Assembly: GCF_001640805.2 (NCBI RefSeq)
Contig: NC_066847.1
Location: 24,419,504-24,483,503 of the forward strand
Source of the DNA: Lates calcarifer
Lineage: Eukaryota; Chordata; Actinopteri; Centropomidae
DNA: 64,000 bases
Direction of reading: 5' to 3'
This document shows positions 1-13,340 of this stretch, piece after piece (position 1 is the stretch's first letter; each line of letters opens with the position of its first letter). The position numbers and the translations under genes are program-made. Below the pieces are notes generated by a model. That model saw only the letters and a list, made by a program, of their open reading frames with translations. It had not been told where the DNA came from and did not search any database.

Positions 1-3000
1 AAAATATGACACATCCATTTGTGGGTACGAAATCTCTTCAAAATTGTAACTGTAACAATTTCTGTCCTCTGCAGACTTATTTATAATTTTTGTCAATAAG
101 AAACTCCTCACAATAGTCATAATAAATCACATTTCAATAGCACTTCCTGATTCTCTTTCCCGAGTCTTGGTTTCCGCTTAAAATAGTGCCCAGAAAAATA
201 AGGCAAGCTGATGACCAATATGCTGTTTATAATGATGATTTTAAGGGGAACAGCGAAGTATTCCAGGAGGGAAAAATGGGCCCAGAATCCTAATAGACAG
301 CAGTGTAATCCCAAACCCAGAGCCGACAGCATGAATGAACATTTACATGTCAGCCACGGTGTTCCATAAAATCAATCATCCATCCCAATCCCCTTTTCGT
401 CTTTCCTGCCCTACCCCTCCCTTCCTGCTATTTGCCGTATCATATGTTCCACCATATGCCCTGGGGAGAGAGAATATACGCAAACTTTCATCTGTAAGTG
501 ACACGCTGTCATCACTGTTTGGGTGGAGGGAGAAGAAGGGAATAAGGAGGACAGAAAGATGGAGAGAGACGGGATGGGAATTAAGTGAAATGTAGCCAGA
601 GATGTCACCTCTATTTAGGTGTGGTGAGAAATACGCACAGCCTGAAAAATGCACAGATAGACAAAAAGGTGCGCTTGTTAGGAGGCTAATTTAAGAGTGA
701 ATTTAAAAAAAAAAAAAAAACACCCACACATACAATTTAATCACGACTTGTTACTTGTAATCAGGTTCTTTGGTAACGGTAACTACACTGATGGGATAGC
801 AAACTTGGCCTCTGTGATGTGGTGTCTCACTTAAAATGGAGCTTGGACAAGAGACATTCTGCAAGCTTTAATTATTTCTGGTAGTGTGGCTTAAGGTGCT
901 GGCGAGAGGGGCTGTTGGCTCTGGAAAGAGCCAGCCTTCACAGTGTTGCGGTCACACATTTTCACAACACTGAAGGCAAAGATGAGCACAAGCTAGTCCA
1001 GGAGGAGGGATCTGAAATCTGAGCCAGCAGGATGATGGAAAGAAGACAGCAAAGAGAATGAGATGAGCACATCACAACAATAATTACCCAAGCCATCTGT
1101 GATGACCCACCAAGCCCATCAAAATCTCTGGAAAAAGTTGATTCACCATTGTGACCCTGAGCCAGGAGATGGGACCTACAGCCAGACACTCTCAGCTGGA
1201 GCACCACAGGAGGGAGCCCATGGTGGCACTCTAACCAACAGAGACATTTTGTAGCACTATCTGTAACAGAAAGTCATGGAAACCATTGCAGTGATCACAG
1301 TCAGTCCAGATCCAATCATTTGAATCCATGAAACAAAACCATTTGCAAACCCCCCCTTCTCCAAACAGTGACTGCCCAGTCATAGCTTAGCAACCATAAA
1401 TAGGCATGTCAGGCCTGTCAAGCTTTGGATTTCTCCTCATGCCAAAGCCATTCCCTTTCATTCCAAAACTAAAAACACAAAAGCAAAAGTGTAACGAATT
1501 CATTAAAAAGCGTGTTTGCTCTCATGTAAGCTGTAATCATTAGCATGTCCAGCTAACTAGCTTAACACCCATAACCTAGCGTTACTACCAAGGATAAGGA
1601 GCACATCATGTTTTTTCTTATCATACTGACATCACTACACACTAGCTCTGGACTTCCATACAAGAATAATTCTGTTTCTTTATTTAATGTTAGCAAACAT
1701 ATCTTCTTCATGGATTGCCATGATTGGTGAGTGTGCTGTGTTTTTGCCTGGGACATGTAGCTTTAGCCTCAATCTTTTAGCACAGTATCATGTTATGTAG
1801 CCATCAATGCATGTTTGAGACTAAACAAGACTTTCATTTTGAATGACTCAGCTGGAAACAAGCTAGCTACAACTAATGAAATCCCAGACACTTTTCAGGC
1901 AAAAGCAACAGTCACTGCACAGAAATGAAAGGCCTGTTTTTGTCTACCTCTGTCTGGGAGAAACAAATGACTAAGATATTCAAGTGGTAAATGTGGTTTT
2001 GTTATCATTGGTTTATTGCATATGTGCCATGTGAGACAGTAAATAAGGAGGTAGGATGTAGTCAACACTCATTTCTCAAGCAGATCATTTTGGTTCTCAC
2101 TGGATGATGGATGGATGTAAAGGGAAATGGGGAAGAAAAATACCAAGTATTATGATCTGGTGAGACAGGTGGAGAGATTTATGATCATAAAAGTGAGATC
2201 AAATTGTTCCCCCATGAAAGAATTCTGTGGCAGCCGAACAACTGTGAAAGCCATTTTCACTTGCTTGTCATGTGAAAGGGTTAGTAAAATTAAAACAACT
2301 TTCCTTGAGGTTTGGGAAGGTCTTGGTCATGAATACATGAGAAATGCTTTCATTCACAGTAGAACGACACTTCTTAGCATGAGTTTGGCAGTGACTACAT
2401 GCCAGAGCTTAAAACACACACGCTTACACTTTCCATCGTACTGTTTGAGAGTCAGGCTACAGCTGCCTGTAGTTGTTTCTTGGTTTTTTTCTCACTTCAT
2501 ATGAATGAACCTTTGAATCTTCAGTCATTAGCCTCGTTTCATTGAAATTTCAGGAGACCAGTGGAAGGAAAGATACAGTGGGAAAGGAGACATGGAAAGA
2601 GAGGGAGGAAGAGACAGGGGAAAAAACATGATGAGTTAGTGGATGCATCATATGATGTCTGCAGATGGTCTTCCCTTTAACAGGTTATATCAAGTTATTT
2701 GGGGACCTCCTCTCTTTCAAAGCAAGTAAAACTATTTTAAGTAATTAAAATCTGTTTTTGAATGTTTTTTAGTTGATAAGTCTCCTGCATGTGAGCAGAG
2801 CTCTAATATAGTATCATATCTTTGGTACCATTCCAAGAAGCTAGAGTTTTTCTGGATTCTTGCTTTTTTGCATCCACATTTGCATGATTTTCTGCAGAGC
2901 TCCGTGTGCATGTCCACATGTATTAAAGTGCATATGAGGCTGGATTTCTCTTCTGACACATGGGACAACTTAATGCTGATTTATACCATTTTTTATCCCT

Positions 3001-3975
3001 CAGTAGTCAAAAGAAAGTTTTCCCGCCTCGACAGAGAGGGAACAAGGGAAACAAAAAATGGAAAAGGAGAAACAGAAATTAAAGACATATTAAGCCAAAA
3101 AATGCTGTTTGGAATAATGGCAAAAGTGGAACATAAGTAAAAGAAGTAAGATCTGATCTTACAAAAGATTTTATATTTATTACTCCTCTGTTGAATAGAA
3201 ACAGACAAAGAACAGAGCCAGATTCACTGAGCCTCAAACGTAACAGACAGGAAATCTTCCAAACCAAAGGAAAACAAAATAAGTGGTTTCTTTGGACAGG
3301 TGAGTTTGATACTACTGCACACACTCTTGTGCTTGTACTTTTATGAGGTGTCTCCCAAATCTCCTTTTTCAAAAGGCTTTATGAGGACTCAAAATGACAG
3401 TGAGTCTGCACTTGGAAAAGCAAAGGCCTCACATATGGCTTTACAGAATTAAGAAAAAAAGTGAATATATAATATAAACTCTTATACCAGTTTTTATGAC
3501 AAATACTATTTCTGATCTACTGGTGAAAAGTCTCGGAAACACCATTTAAACCATGAAACCATGAAAAAATGCATGCACACATACACTGAAAACACAGGTC
3601 ATGCAAGCTATATCCTTTCTCAGAATTGTGAAACGTTGAAGTACAAGTGCTACAAACAGACAGGGTTTGAAAATGAAGATGAGTCAGGTGACAATTAATG
3701 CTGAAATGGGGTTGATTTAAAATTTCTAGGGCTCACCAAAAAAAAAGAAGAGAAAAAAGAACTGCATTATTCAAGACTATCAACTTAAAGACACTGTGTA
3801 TTCATTGTATTTACCAAAATAAAAGCCTGCTGTCAAATATGAATATTTGTACCACTAGAAGTGACAAACAAAATCACAACATGATCTAACTAACTAGGTC
3901 AGTTAGATTAATTTTAACATCAAGTTATTAACATGCCCAGTATGCTGTGCCTCTCAGTAACTGCATCAGTTTCTT

Positions 3976-3998
3976 AAAAAAAAAAAAAAAAAAAAAAA
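3976..3998. repeat. Poly-A tract
   Basis: A run of 23 A. It could be the tail of an old retroposon, but no element body is recognisable upstream. Confidence 0.9.
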
Positions 3999-4188
3999 TC
4001 TCAATTGGAATCAATTTGTTTCAGCTACACACCATCAAAAATTTTGCCTCTCCACCCTTCCTCTTGTCACAGTTTAACAATTCACCCACTGGTAAGATTT
4101 ATAGGGTGAATGTGAGAGCAAAGAGGAGCGTAGGTCTCTCTCACAAACTGTCGCCAACGTGGACCCATATTTCAAGGAGCCTTTCAAA

Positions 4189-4248
4189 CCACACATCACA
4201 GTTTCAACCCACACATCATGATCTCAGCCCACACATCATGGTACAAAC
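4189..4248. repeat. Three-copy 20-bp tandem repeat
   Basis: Three head-to-tail units of exactly 20 bp, each opening with CCACACATCA and then diverging. Units start at 4189, 4209 and 4229. A small minisatellite with no coding meaning. Confidence 0.8.
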
Positions 4249-5350
4249 TGTACTACAGTCTGCTGTTTGACCCGCTATAGTGCAGATATACTGCAGTTCA
4301 CTCTAATACAGTAAACTGATGCTGTTAATAGAGGAGGAAACACTGCTTATTTATACGAGTAATTGCACAACAAAGGTGAATAGTGAACAAGTCTGTGTTG
4401 TGTACATGAAATAAATTATTATGGCTGCTGTAACTCTGAGTCCAGACAGAAAATATCAAGTCCATGCTAAAGACACACACGCACACACACACGGTTTAAC
4501 ACACACACAGAACTTGCCGTGCCTAAAGCAACACAAGCGGCTCCAACCTCAGTCTTCAAAAGCCACTCCAGCCTTCTGTTGTCATTCCATAAGTCATCCA
4601 CCACAAATTAAATTTTCTGTGTCAGTGATTTATGCTGTGAAGAAAAAGCCATAAAAATAAAGATCTCTGTTTGAGTCCAAGGCCTTCTAGTAGTCTCCAC
4701 TAAAAGTTAGATTTTTTTTTTTTTTCTGAGAAATCACAGAACAACATAACTCACAGAACATCCAGTATCATGTAGTGGTATCTTGTCCTTTCAAAGTCTT
4801 GTATTTTGGAAGGAAAAAAACACTTAAAAGGAAAAGTCTGTTTTTACAACCTGGGTCATTGTTATTAGACCCATATAATTTATGACAGTTGTGACACAGC
4901 TTCACAGCTGTGTCCAATTGGGACAAGCAAGTGAGGTACAAGCTCATTAATCATGTTGAAAAAACAGTTATCAATAACATCTAAGGGAAAGCCATGAAAT
5001 CCAGAAATGCATATTTGTGATGCTACATCAAACTATTTCATAACACAGCAACTCCAAATGGCAGCAACTGTTCTGTATTTCAATAAAGAGAAATTGTGAT
5101 ACTGTGACACGCTCAGAGAGGTAAAACATCTAATGGATTGCTCTTACACATTGGCACATAGAGTAAATGTTCATATTTGTAGACACCAGAAATTAATTCA
5201 GGAAGAAAATCAACAGCATTTCAGTCACAGGATTCTTTGATGTGCTACATTCACTTTTTGTCATTAAGACTCATACAGCAGGTGCATGTTACAACAACAT
5301 TTTGTGCAGTTTTAATTTTGGAATTAGGATACTGTTTAGAGAAGTAAAAG

Positions 5351-5395
5351 TAAAAGAAAGAAAGAAAGAAAGAAAGAAAAAAGAAAGAAAGAAAA
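5351..5395. repeat. (AAAG)n microsatellite
   Basis: Tetranucleotide AAAG/GAAA repeat with one interruption; purine-only on the + strand. Confidence 0.9.
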
Positions 5396-5523
5396 AGCCA
5401 CTGCCATATTTTTGAATACATATATTTTCCTTCCTTTTCCCTTTGACTGCAAACATAAATTCAAAGGTGAGCTGAGGTCAACTTGCAGTTAGATTGGGAA
5501 AATTATACATCAGTGTGCATCTG

Positions 5524-5570
5524 CATGTGTGTGTACGTGTGTGTGCATGAGTGTGTGTGCGTGTGTGTGT
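5524..5570. repeat. Interrupted (TG)n microsatellite
   Basis: TG-rich alternating tract interrupted by AC, CA and GC dinucleotides. Confidence 0.85.
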
Positions 5571-6734
5571 CTCAGACATTGATGTTGAAATCAGTCATTC
5601 AGTCACCCTCCAAAGACTCAGCGTGAGACAAACAGGCCGTGCTGCCAAGACACTGATGTAGAGGACCGGGAAGCTTTTAAACTGCAACCAAACCACTTTC
5701 ACAACGTGTTCAAGGGAGCAAGGGGAATTCTCCAAAAGGCTAATTTGTCCACAGTGACATGAAAGTACCATTAAAGGTTTTCCATCATTTTATTTTCTGT
5801 TTATTCCATCAAACTATACGTGGGCTGCATTTAACGGACTCTTAAAATGACCAAAATGACTAATTTGGGTGAATCAAATAACCAAAAAACCATTGTAACA
5901 AATAGATATTGTGTGAGCTAAACAATAAACGGATGAACAAAAACACTTGTGGGTTGGATTCAAATACTGCTGAATTATCTTACATTCATTATATATTTTT
6001 CAAAAAATTTTAACCACACTATATTTTTTATGTGTCGCTATAGTAACTTGCCATAGTAACTGACCCCAAAGATGATTATACAAGACAATCTGACTAGGAA
6101 GAAAGACACAGTCTTAGCAATCACCTTATCGGACAACTGTCAAGGTAATAGCACCTAAATCTGTTTGTGTCTCTGACATCCATAATCATGCACATAGATT
6201 TTATGTTTTAAAAAATATAGAATTTTATCAAATGTCACAATGCAGAAACTACAGTATGTAGATAGAATTTGAAGTATGATTTTGGTTCTATGATTTTTAT
6301 ACCACAACTTGGAGAAGCAAAATGTTTTTTAAAAAGTTAGGGAGGTTCTTTTGTTACTATGAAATAAGGAGTGCTACTTCAGTAGACACATGATAAATAC
6401 TGTATGCATTCAGTTTGTAGACGTGCCTTAATTTTGTCTGTATTTGTTGATGATTAAGGTACTGTTGAGTTAGTGGAGGAAACAATTTAGCACAGTGGGA
6501 TTTGTGTTCAGCTTTTATTGATTCCCCAGTTGTTACTTGTTCTTATGCAGAAGTTATTTCCACACATTTAGGTGTAGTTCAGACATACACACACAAAGAG
6601 AAGGAATTTAGGCTAAAGTCAATCATTGAGAACAGGAAGGATTTTTAAAATTAAAGTGCAACCACAGGTCTGGATGAGGTATACTATAAAAACACTGTGA
6701 CATCCAAAGCTGTAAGGTGGAGTCGTGAGAAACG

Positions 6735-6930
6735 GTGAGAACTCCAGAGGTGGTTTTCTCAACACCCATCTGACTCACATTACTTAATATTGCCAGCTAC
6801 TTGCGTACCACAATTTGCGGCTTACAGCTCCCTATCTAATCCAACGTTTCATCGAGAGTGAGATAAAGGCATTTGCGCAATTGTCTTCACTCCAAATGGT
6901 GTCTTAAATCCTGAGAGGTTACATTACCAG
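6735..6930. other. Candidate conserved non-coding element
   Basis: A stretch of mixed, non-repetitive composition with no coding frame, standing out from the AT-rich surroundings. It resembles vertebrate conserved non-coding DNA in texture only. No comparison could be run, so this is a guess to test. Confidence 0.2.
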
Positions 6931-8053
6931 GGGCTTATAATCTCAGTGAGATCAGAATTTGATTAAAAGATTTCTAAATTTCTAATGAGGATAAATGTAG
7001 TGGTGTCTGTGTGTGTTAATGGTATTAGACGGCATTGCCACACTGTTTGTTGTCAAGGGGAAGAAAATAATCTGATATGTTTGATTTGTTACTGGAATAG
7101 GTTCTTATGTTGGCGGTGTCTTCACTGTGCCTTCAAAATGAATTTTCCTCAAAAGAGTTATGGAATCATTTCTATTATACACATATTTTTAGCTTTAGAA
7201 GTAGACTAGCTGACATTTCATAACAAAAACACAACACTCTGAAGATGTTGGAGCTCAGCAACTCTTAAAATATTCCCCAAAAGGGTGGTTTTAAATCAGT
7301 TATAGCAAGACCAGTGAAAACAAAGCCAGTGATTCCAGTGCCAGGTCTAATAGCTCCACGGTAATAATGATAATGATGGTGGTTTAGTTTATCATTCAGC
7401 ACTGCACGTGCTCTCTCACTTCTAGACACTGAGTGTGTTTATCTTCTCATCCTAATGTCTGTCTCCAACATATTTATCTGTCTGTCTACCTGAGTGTCTG
7501 CTTGCTTTGTGGTCTGTGTCTGTCTGCCATACATGTGCATTATTAATGTGCCTCATAATAACCCCTTCTTTTTACAGATATAAAAAAAACTGCGTGAGAG
7601 TGGTTCCTGCCCACTCTCTTCTAAAAATGGACGGTGCTTTTAAACTCTATAAAGTAAATTACTTAGAGTCCATTTATAGGGCTCAGGGAAGCTGATCAAA
7701 CTTCCCCCGGGGGACTTTCTCCGGGAAGCTGCAACTCCAACGATGCAAATGACAGCAAATCGGGCCTCTCATCTGAACGGCATGCTACGGTGATTTTAAC
7801 ATCACCCTCACGCATTTGCTCACATAGAAGCAGAGGCAAGACACAAACATGAGTACACACATACTCATTCTCTGGCATGCATTTAACTTTTACTGCTTTT
7901 GGTGTACAGGACTATCCGCCTCATGTCTGAGATCATGTAACCAAGGAGTATAAAGGCTCAAAACCTCCAAAGCAACATGGTATCTGAATGCATGTATTAC
8001 AATGTGTAGTGAATAAGTAGCAGCATATGCATTGAGACACATATCAGTAAACA

Positions 8054-8113
8054 AAACAATCGTCTCTAGACCTGAAACAATCGTCTCTAGCTCTATTGCT
8101 GCTGCTGCTGCTG
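8054..8113. repeat. 16-bp direct repeat followed by (GCT)5
   Basis: AAACAATCGTCTCTAG occurs at 8054-8069 and again at 8075-8090, 21 bp apart, followed by five GCT units at 8098-8112. Short local duplication plus a trinucleotide microsatellite. Confidence 0.85.
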
Positions 8114-9089
8114 TTTATAATTTTCCTCAAGTGTAAATGTTTTGTCCAGAGGCAAAACTATGTCCAGAAACTTGGTTTGATCAAGCGCCACAGAGTAAAA
8201 TACTGAAGAGAAATGCAGACGGTGGATGGATATAAAAGTTTCATCAAGAAAACAAAGCTTGTTTTGGTGCAGTGACAGATTTTCTTTTAAAGAACTGGAC
8301 AAGATGTTGGGAAAAAGTGCATTTTTCTTAAAAATGTGAGAATAATCTATGTTCAATGAAGAGTTTCAGGGGTTTATATGTTGAGGCGTGAGAGCTGTAT
8401 TTTTAGGATTCATAATAAACAGCAAACAGCGTCTGGATTTTTTTCACCCCCCTTATTTGAATAGCTGGTTAACATTTTACCACTATGACAACAAAACTGA
8501 CATTTGATATACTGAAGTGAGTCTGTTCAACGCAGTCCCATTAGACTTCATGACTTGAGCTTGAACTGAAACCCAGATCATGAGCTGTGAATATGATGTA
8601 ACTATGGCACTGAACACTTCACTTGAGTTTCATATACTGTATATGACAAACAGGAGAAATACTGGTAACCAGTTAAAACAACTTTGATTAAGGTTAGGAT
8701 TAGGTTAAAGCAATAAAATTTAAGTTGAGGTTTAGTTGACTAAACAGTTTATTTAAGTTTGGGAAAGCCATTGGTCATGGTTAAATAAGGCAAACTTTTT
8801 GAAAAAAGAAAACTTCTCTCAGTAAAATACTTCCTGGAAGAGCTGGATTTTGAACCAAAGTCAGCAGAGTTGAAGGCAGATGTAAACACCAATCCACAAC
8901 ACCATTACTTTCCGTCATATTGTTTCCATGTCAAACAAATGGCTGATTTTGTTGAAGAAACATCATCTTTTCACGGGAACGAGAAACGCGCAGTCTGGGC
9001 TTTCACGCAGGTACCACACACTTGCTTTATAGGAGATCATTTCTCAAAATTTCAAAGGAACAGTCTTGTCTGTATTGACGCTTAGTAGA

Positions 9090-9117
9090 TGATATGAGAG
9101 CCTGGACTCTCATATCA
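9090..9117. repeat. Perfect short hairpin
   Basis: TGATATGAGAG (9090-9100) and its exact reverse complement CTCTCATATCA (9107-9117) flank a 6-nt loop, giving an 11-bp stem. Function unknown. Confidence 0.8.
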
Positions 9118-10074
9118 GGCTTGAACAGGTTCAAAACCTTTGTCGATACAGTGTCAAAGTGAAAATTCAGCCATCTGCGGTTACACAGAGTTGTTACTTG
9201 TATATCTTAGTGGAATCAAAACCTAAATTTGTTTCTGATATCTGTTTGTTTTTCTGAAATTGTTGAACTTGGTCACCTGAGGAGATTTTTGTATGTGTAA
9301 CTGCTCTCAAAATTGCACAATCAACAGTGAGGAGCAGTCAAAAACCTGCATGCAAAGCTTATTCTGGCATTTTCTTTGCTTCCCACTTATTTAAACAAGG
9401 CCAGGATTAAGAACTCTACCTCTGAGAACTCCATCAACAGGTCCACTTAAAGATAAATGAGATGGGATGAACTTATTCAAAGTTCTAATAGATACCTAAT
9501 TTTCTATAACCACCACCACAGCATCCAAGCACTGTTTGACCACCCACATCGGAACTCAAAAGTGGTTTAGAGAGAGAGAGAGAAGCTCAAACCATGGTTC
9601 CTTTCTCACCTCCACGCAGCTGACCAATCACAGCATGAGGTTAGTTTGAATGTCGGATTGTTGGTTTTGGAAAGTTACAGAAATTGTCAGACACTGTCCC
9701 ACCAATTCTGCCACTGGAAAGGTGTGGAGGGAGGGGGTTTCCAAAGTGGTCCAATCATCAAACAAGCAGTCCTGATGAAGCATACTGGCAGCTTCAGCAT
9801 ACTGACTTTACGTGGGTAGTGCCACTCCTCCTTATTTGAGCTCTCCACCTCCACACCAGTATTTTCAACACATTCAGCTCAATTCATTTTACCCCCCCAG
9901 ATTCCACAGGGATTTCAGGATGGACAAGTGATATAACCCTCCACTTCATGCAGGAAAGACAATCTGTTTCTCTTATAAACTAGTTTAATCAGATGCCTTG
10001 CAACCACTGGTATCATCCAAGACATATGCTTTGAGTCTAAAAGGCACAACCAGCTGTTTTTTGACCCCAGAAAG

Positions 10075-10215
10075 ACCGAAAACTCTCCTCTGGCTGTGTG
10101 ATAGACTGCCAACCTGTCCACTGTTTACTCTGCTTCTTGTCCATTGTGTGCTAGGATAGGCTCAATCTGCCTATCCCGGCATGCCATGTGACTCTGAACA
10201 GATTAAGGGCCTTAC
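10075..10215 (+). repeat. Degenerate teleost dispersed repeat
   Basis: Contains a decayed form of a motif very common in fish genomes: a variant of GTGATGGACTGGCGACCTGT near 10,097 and GCTAGGATAGGCTC at 10,150-10,163, then a decayed GACTCTGAACAG run at 10,191-10,202. I recognise the pattern but cannot assign the family without a repeat library. Confidence 0.55.
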
Positions 10216-11902
10216 GAACAAAATTATTAACATATGAAAATGTTGTTTTTCACTCACAGCAGAGTGCTCATTCCCCAACGCCAAAACGACCTTGTGTGGC
10301 TTAGACAGTTTGCAATTTGTGCATAGTCCTTTATATTTATTTGCCCGTATGGTCTGTTCTAGTAAGACTACACTGAGGAAGGCAGTTGTATATTTATAAG
10401 TGGTTGTCTATAAGTGCATTTTTTCTATAGAAAAGGCATTAAGATTTGGTTTTGATATATGTGCCCAGTGATGTGGTTCACACCCAGGCCAGACAGTAGC
10501 GATAAATAATCTGTGAGTTTGCTTATTTTACATACTTTGGTGATAGAGAAGGGTTTCTTATGTTTTTTTTTTTAAAAGCAATCACAATGAGTACAAAAGG
10601 GAAATCACCGTGTGGGAAGAATGTTTCATGGGAAAAAAAGAGACGTGAGATGAGTTTTCAGTCTCAGATGGAAGGTGCAAAGTGAAGTGGGTCTTTCCAT
10701 GATTGCCAGTGCATCAGATATAGACGTACAGATCTTGGAAGACTTTTTACCCTTGTGTTTAATTTGAATCAATACACAACAGTTTATTTACTGTATCTCC
10801 TCAAAATGTGATTCATTCAGATGCTTGGAAGCTTGGACTCAAATTCAGCCTTACATAATGTCACAGTATACTGTAAAATCCATTTTAGAGAAAAATGCCT
10901 CTTACATTACATCAGTCAATACTTTGAAACCACAGATGAGTCTGTCCTCATAAATACTGTTGTTTTGCGTGTACAGTTTTCAAAATCCATCATGAGATTC
11001 CTCTCCTCGCTTAGCTTTCCAAGCCAGACTGGGTTGTTATTGGTGTCTGGATGAACTCTGAACTGCTGAAACATAACAATGTATGCAACTGCCTTTTGAA
11101 TGTTTAAGGCCCTCTGCTTGTTAGGAAACCAACTAGTATTTGTTGACGCGTTGATATGACTTCCAAATGTCCCAGTATTTTGCATGTCAATATACTTGTC
11201 AGTCCCAGATTTTCACAATTGAACTCTTTATTTTAGGCTTTTCAGAGACAGCCCTTCTGATCACCAAGACCACCAGCGCTCATGGTTGACTGCTTGCAAA
11301 GCCAGCAGATTAAGTGCTGAAGCAAACTGGAACACGACTTTAATTGATTCCTGGTGAGGATCAGTCGGGTGATAGTGGAAATCATCTGACTCACTTGCAC
11401 AGAAAAATGAAATCATAAAAACAAAAGGGAAACATCACACAGTGTATGACTTTGGTTGTCACCACTGTTTGTTGTGTGTTTTCCCAAGAAACAGCTTTGT
11501 CTGTGCCTGAATTCCCATTAAATACCAGGAAACACAGGCAGCACAGCCACTTCCACAACATTTACTGGGCCAATCATGACACTCATGCCCTACAGTAAGT
11601 TAATGTGGTTGAGAGTAGAGGTTAGGTAAATATTTTATATGCTGAAGTTGCTGTTGACGGATTTGTCATTGACACACATATGGGCAGTTTTTGCTACTTT
11701 GGCTGTTTTAAAATACGAATGGTACTTCCAGCGTTGTAAGTGGGTTTTAAAGCAGCAGAGAAAACAGGGCTGTTTTGTGGTGTGGTTACCACTATGGAGT
11801 CAACCCTCAATCCAGGAGTGTGAATCACGTTCTTAATTAGAGAACGCAATCCAAACCACATGTAAACAATTAGCCTTCAGGATAGCAGGGGTGTTCCTAT
11901 GT

Positions 11903-11920
11903 ATATGTGTGTGTGTGTGA

Positions 11921-11959
<39 letters not shown>
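11903..11959. repeat. (TG)n microsatellite
   Basis: Alternating TG tract with an ATA interruption near 11,920 and the longest pure run at 11,925-11,958. Confidence 0.9.
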
Positions 11960-11960
<1 letters not shown>

Positions 11961-12369
11961 TGCCCTCACAGAGTAGGAATGCTGCACTTTCCCAGACCTT
12001 GACTGAAACAGTGTATCAATCCACAAAAAATGAGAGGATGATTAATAACTGATGGTACAAACACACACACACAGAGCACACACTGTCTACCACTATGCAT
12101 ATGAGCTCTCCATATTATCTCAGTACCATTAACAGTTATGTTTTATCTTGAACCTTGAATTTTAAATAGAAAGTTGAATAAATACTCCAATGTTTTTAGC
12201 ACAAGTTCCATGTCTGAGCAGCAAATCAACATTTTTATATTATTATTTGACATTATGTTACATTATATTACTAGTATGTGAAAGATGTCACTCATGGTGA
12301 CAAACCCCCAGAGAATTATTCCTCTAACCTCTATGGCACATTTTAGCATCGTTCAGCTAAAATCGTTCA

Positions 12370-12430
12370 GCCAGCTGTAAAACCAAAACAATGGTTTTAC
12401 AAAAACCAAAACAATGGTTTTACAGCTGGC
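12370..12430. repeat. 16-bp inverted repeat with nested direct repeat
   Basis: GCCAGCTGTAAAACCA (12,370-12,385) pairs perfectly with TGGTTTTACAGCTGGC (12,415-12,430). The 29-bp spacer contains a second copy of CCAAAACAATGGTTTTAC, so alternative foldings exist. Just upstream, ATCGTTCAGC is directly repeated. It may be the core of a small non-autonomous transposon; no terminal repeats or target duplication could be defined. Confidence 0.75.
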
Positions 12431-13039
12431 AGCTTTACTGATTTTGGTTCACTCTCACCACTCTCCTCAGCGTCTCAGTTGCAGCAAGGTTATGACTTTT
12501 TATTAATTTATTTATTTTTCACTGGTCACACACGTTTGCTGTTGAAATTGGTTGTTTCTTTTAAATTTTCACCACGTCAAGCCACACCAGCTAGCCAGTT
12601 AACATCTGCAACACCAAATGCCAGAGCCATAAAAGCCATAAAATAGCTCTCGTACCAAAATACACAGCTCTCAACATCAACAAATTCCTTAGCAGGAATG
12701 ATATAGACTTCGAAGCTTGGAGCAAACAGTGGAAGAAGCCAAATAAAACTTTTGTCAAATTCTGTTACTGATATTGAGTCTGTGAGGCCTGAAGTATTTT
12801 CAAGCCTGTGTGTGTGACTGGAAATGTTTTTCAAAGATAGTCCAAAAGAAACAAACATCACAATCAGCACCACGAATTGATTAATGACTATGCTATGACT
12901 TGTCCAACATGTGACAGGCCTATATTATCTCCTTTGAAAAGCACAGCGTTTGCAACAGCTGAAAAAAGTTGTAACTTGACTGTAGGGGGAAGAATGTGCT
13001 GTCATTTCAGAGCCAATACTGGATGTGTTTGAAAGATTT

Positions 13040-13340
13040 TTGTCTGTAAATACAAATAATGTTAAAACAGGCCAACCGCATTAAAAGCAATGAAGCATTT
13101 CACTCTTCTCCTCAAAATGGCCGCTTTTCAAAGTGACGACTAGCCAGCTCAGACCCTTGGGGAACGACAGCACCATTTCTGATTAAGATGAATCTCCCTG
13201 TTTTTCTCAATTATTAGTCTCTTAATAACATCAGCGCCTCCCTTTACTTCAAAGAGCAGAACATACTAACGCCCCCGATGACTTGTCTCACTGATGGCGA
13301 GCTGAAGACATCCCTGGAAGCATAGCTATTGAATAAGGAG
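13040..13340. other. Candidate conserved non-coding element
   Basis: A block without repeats or coding frame, containing several TAAT-type cores (for example around 13,210-13,230) in a balanced-composition context. It reads like vertebrate enhancer DNA, but conservation was not tested. Confidence 0.2.

Noticed and set aside
12577..12873. Minus-strand 98-codon frame as a protein-coding gene
   Set aside because: No recognised family, no splice or start context, inside repeat-like DNA. Kept only as a finding about the block.
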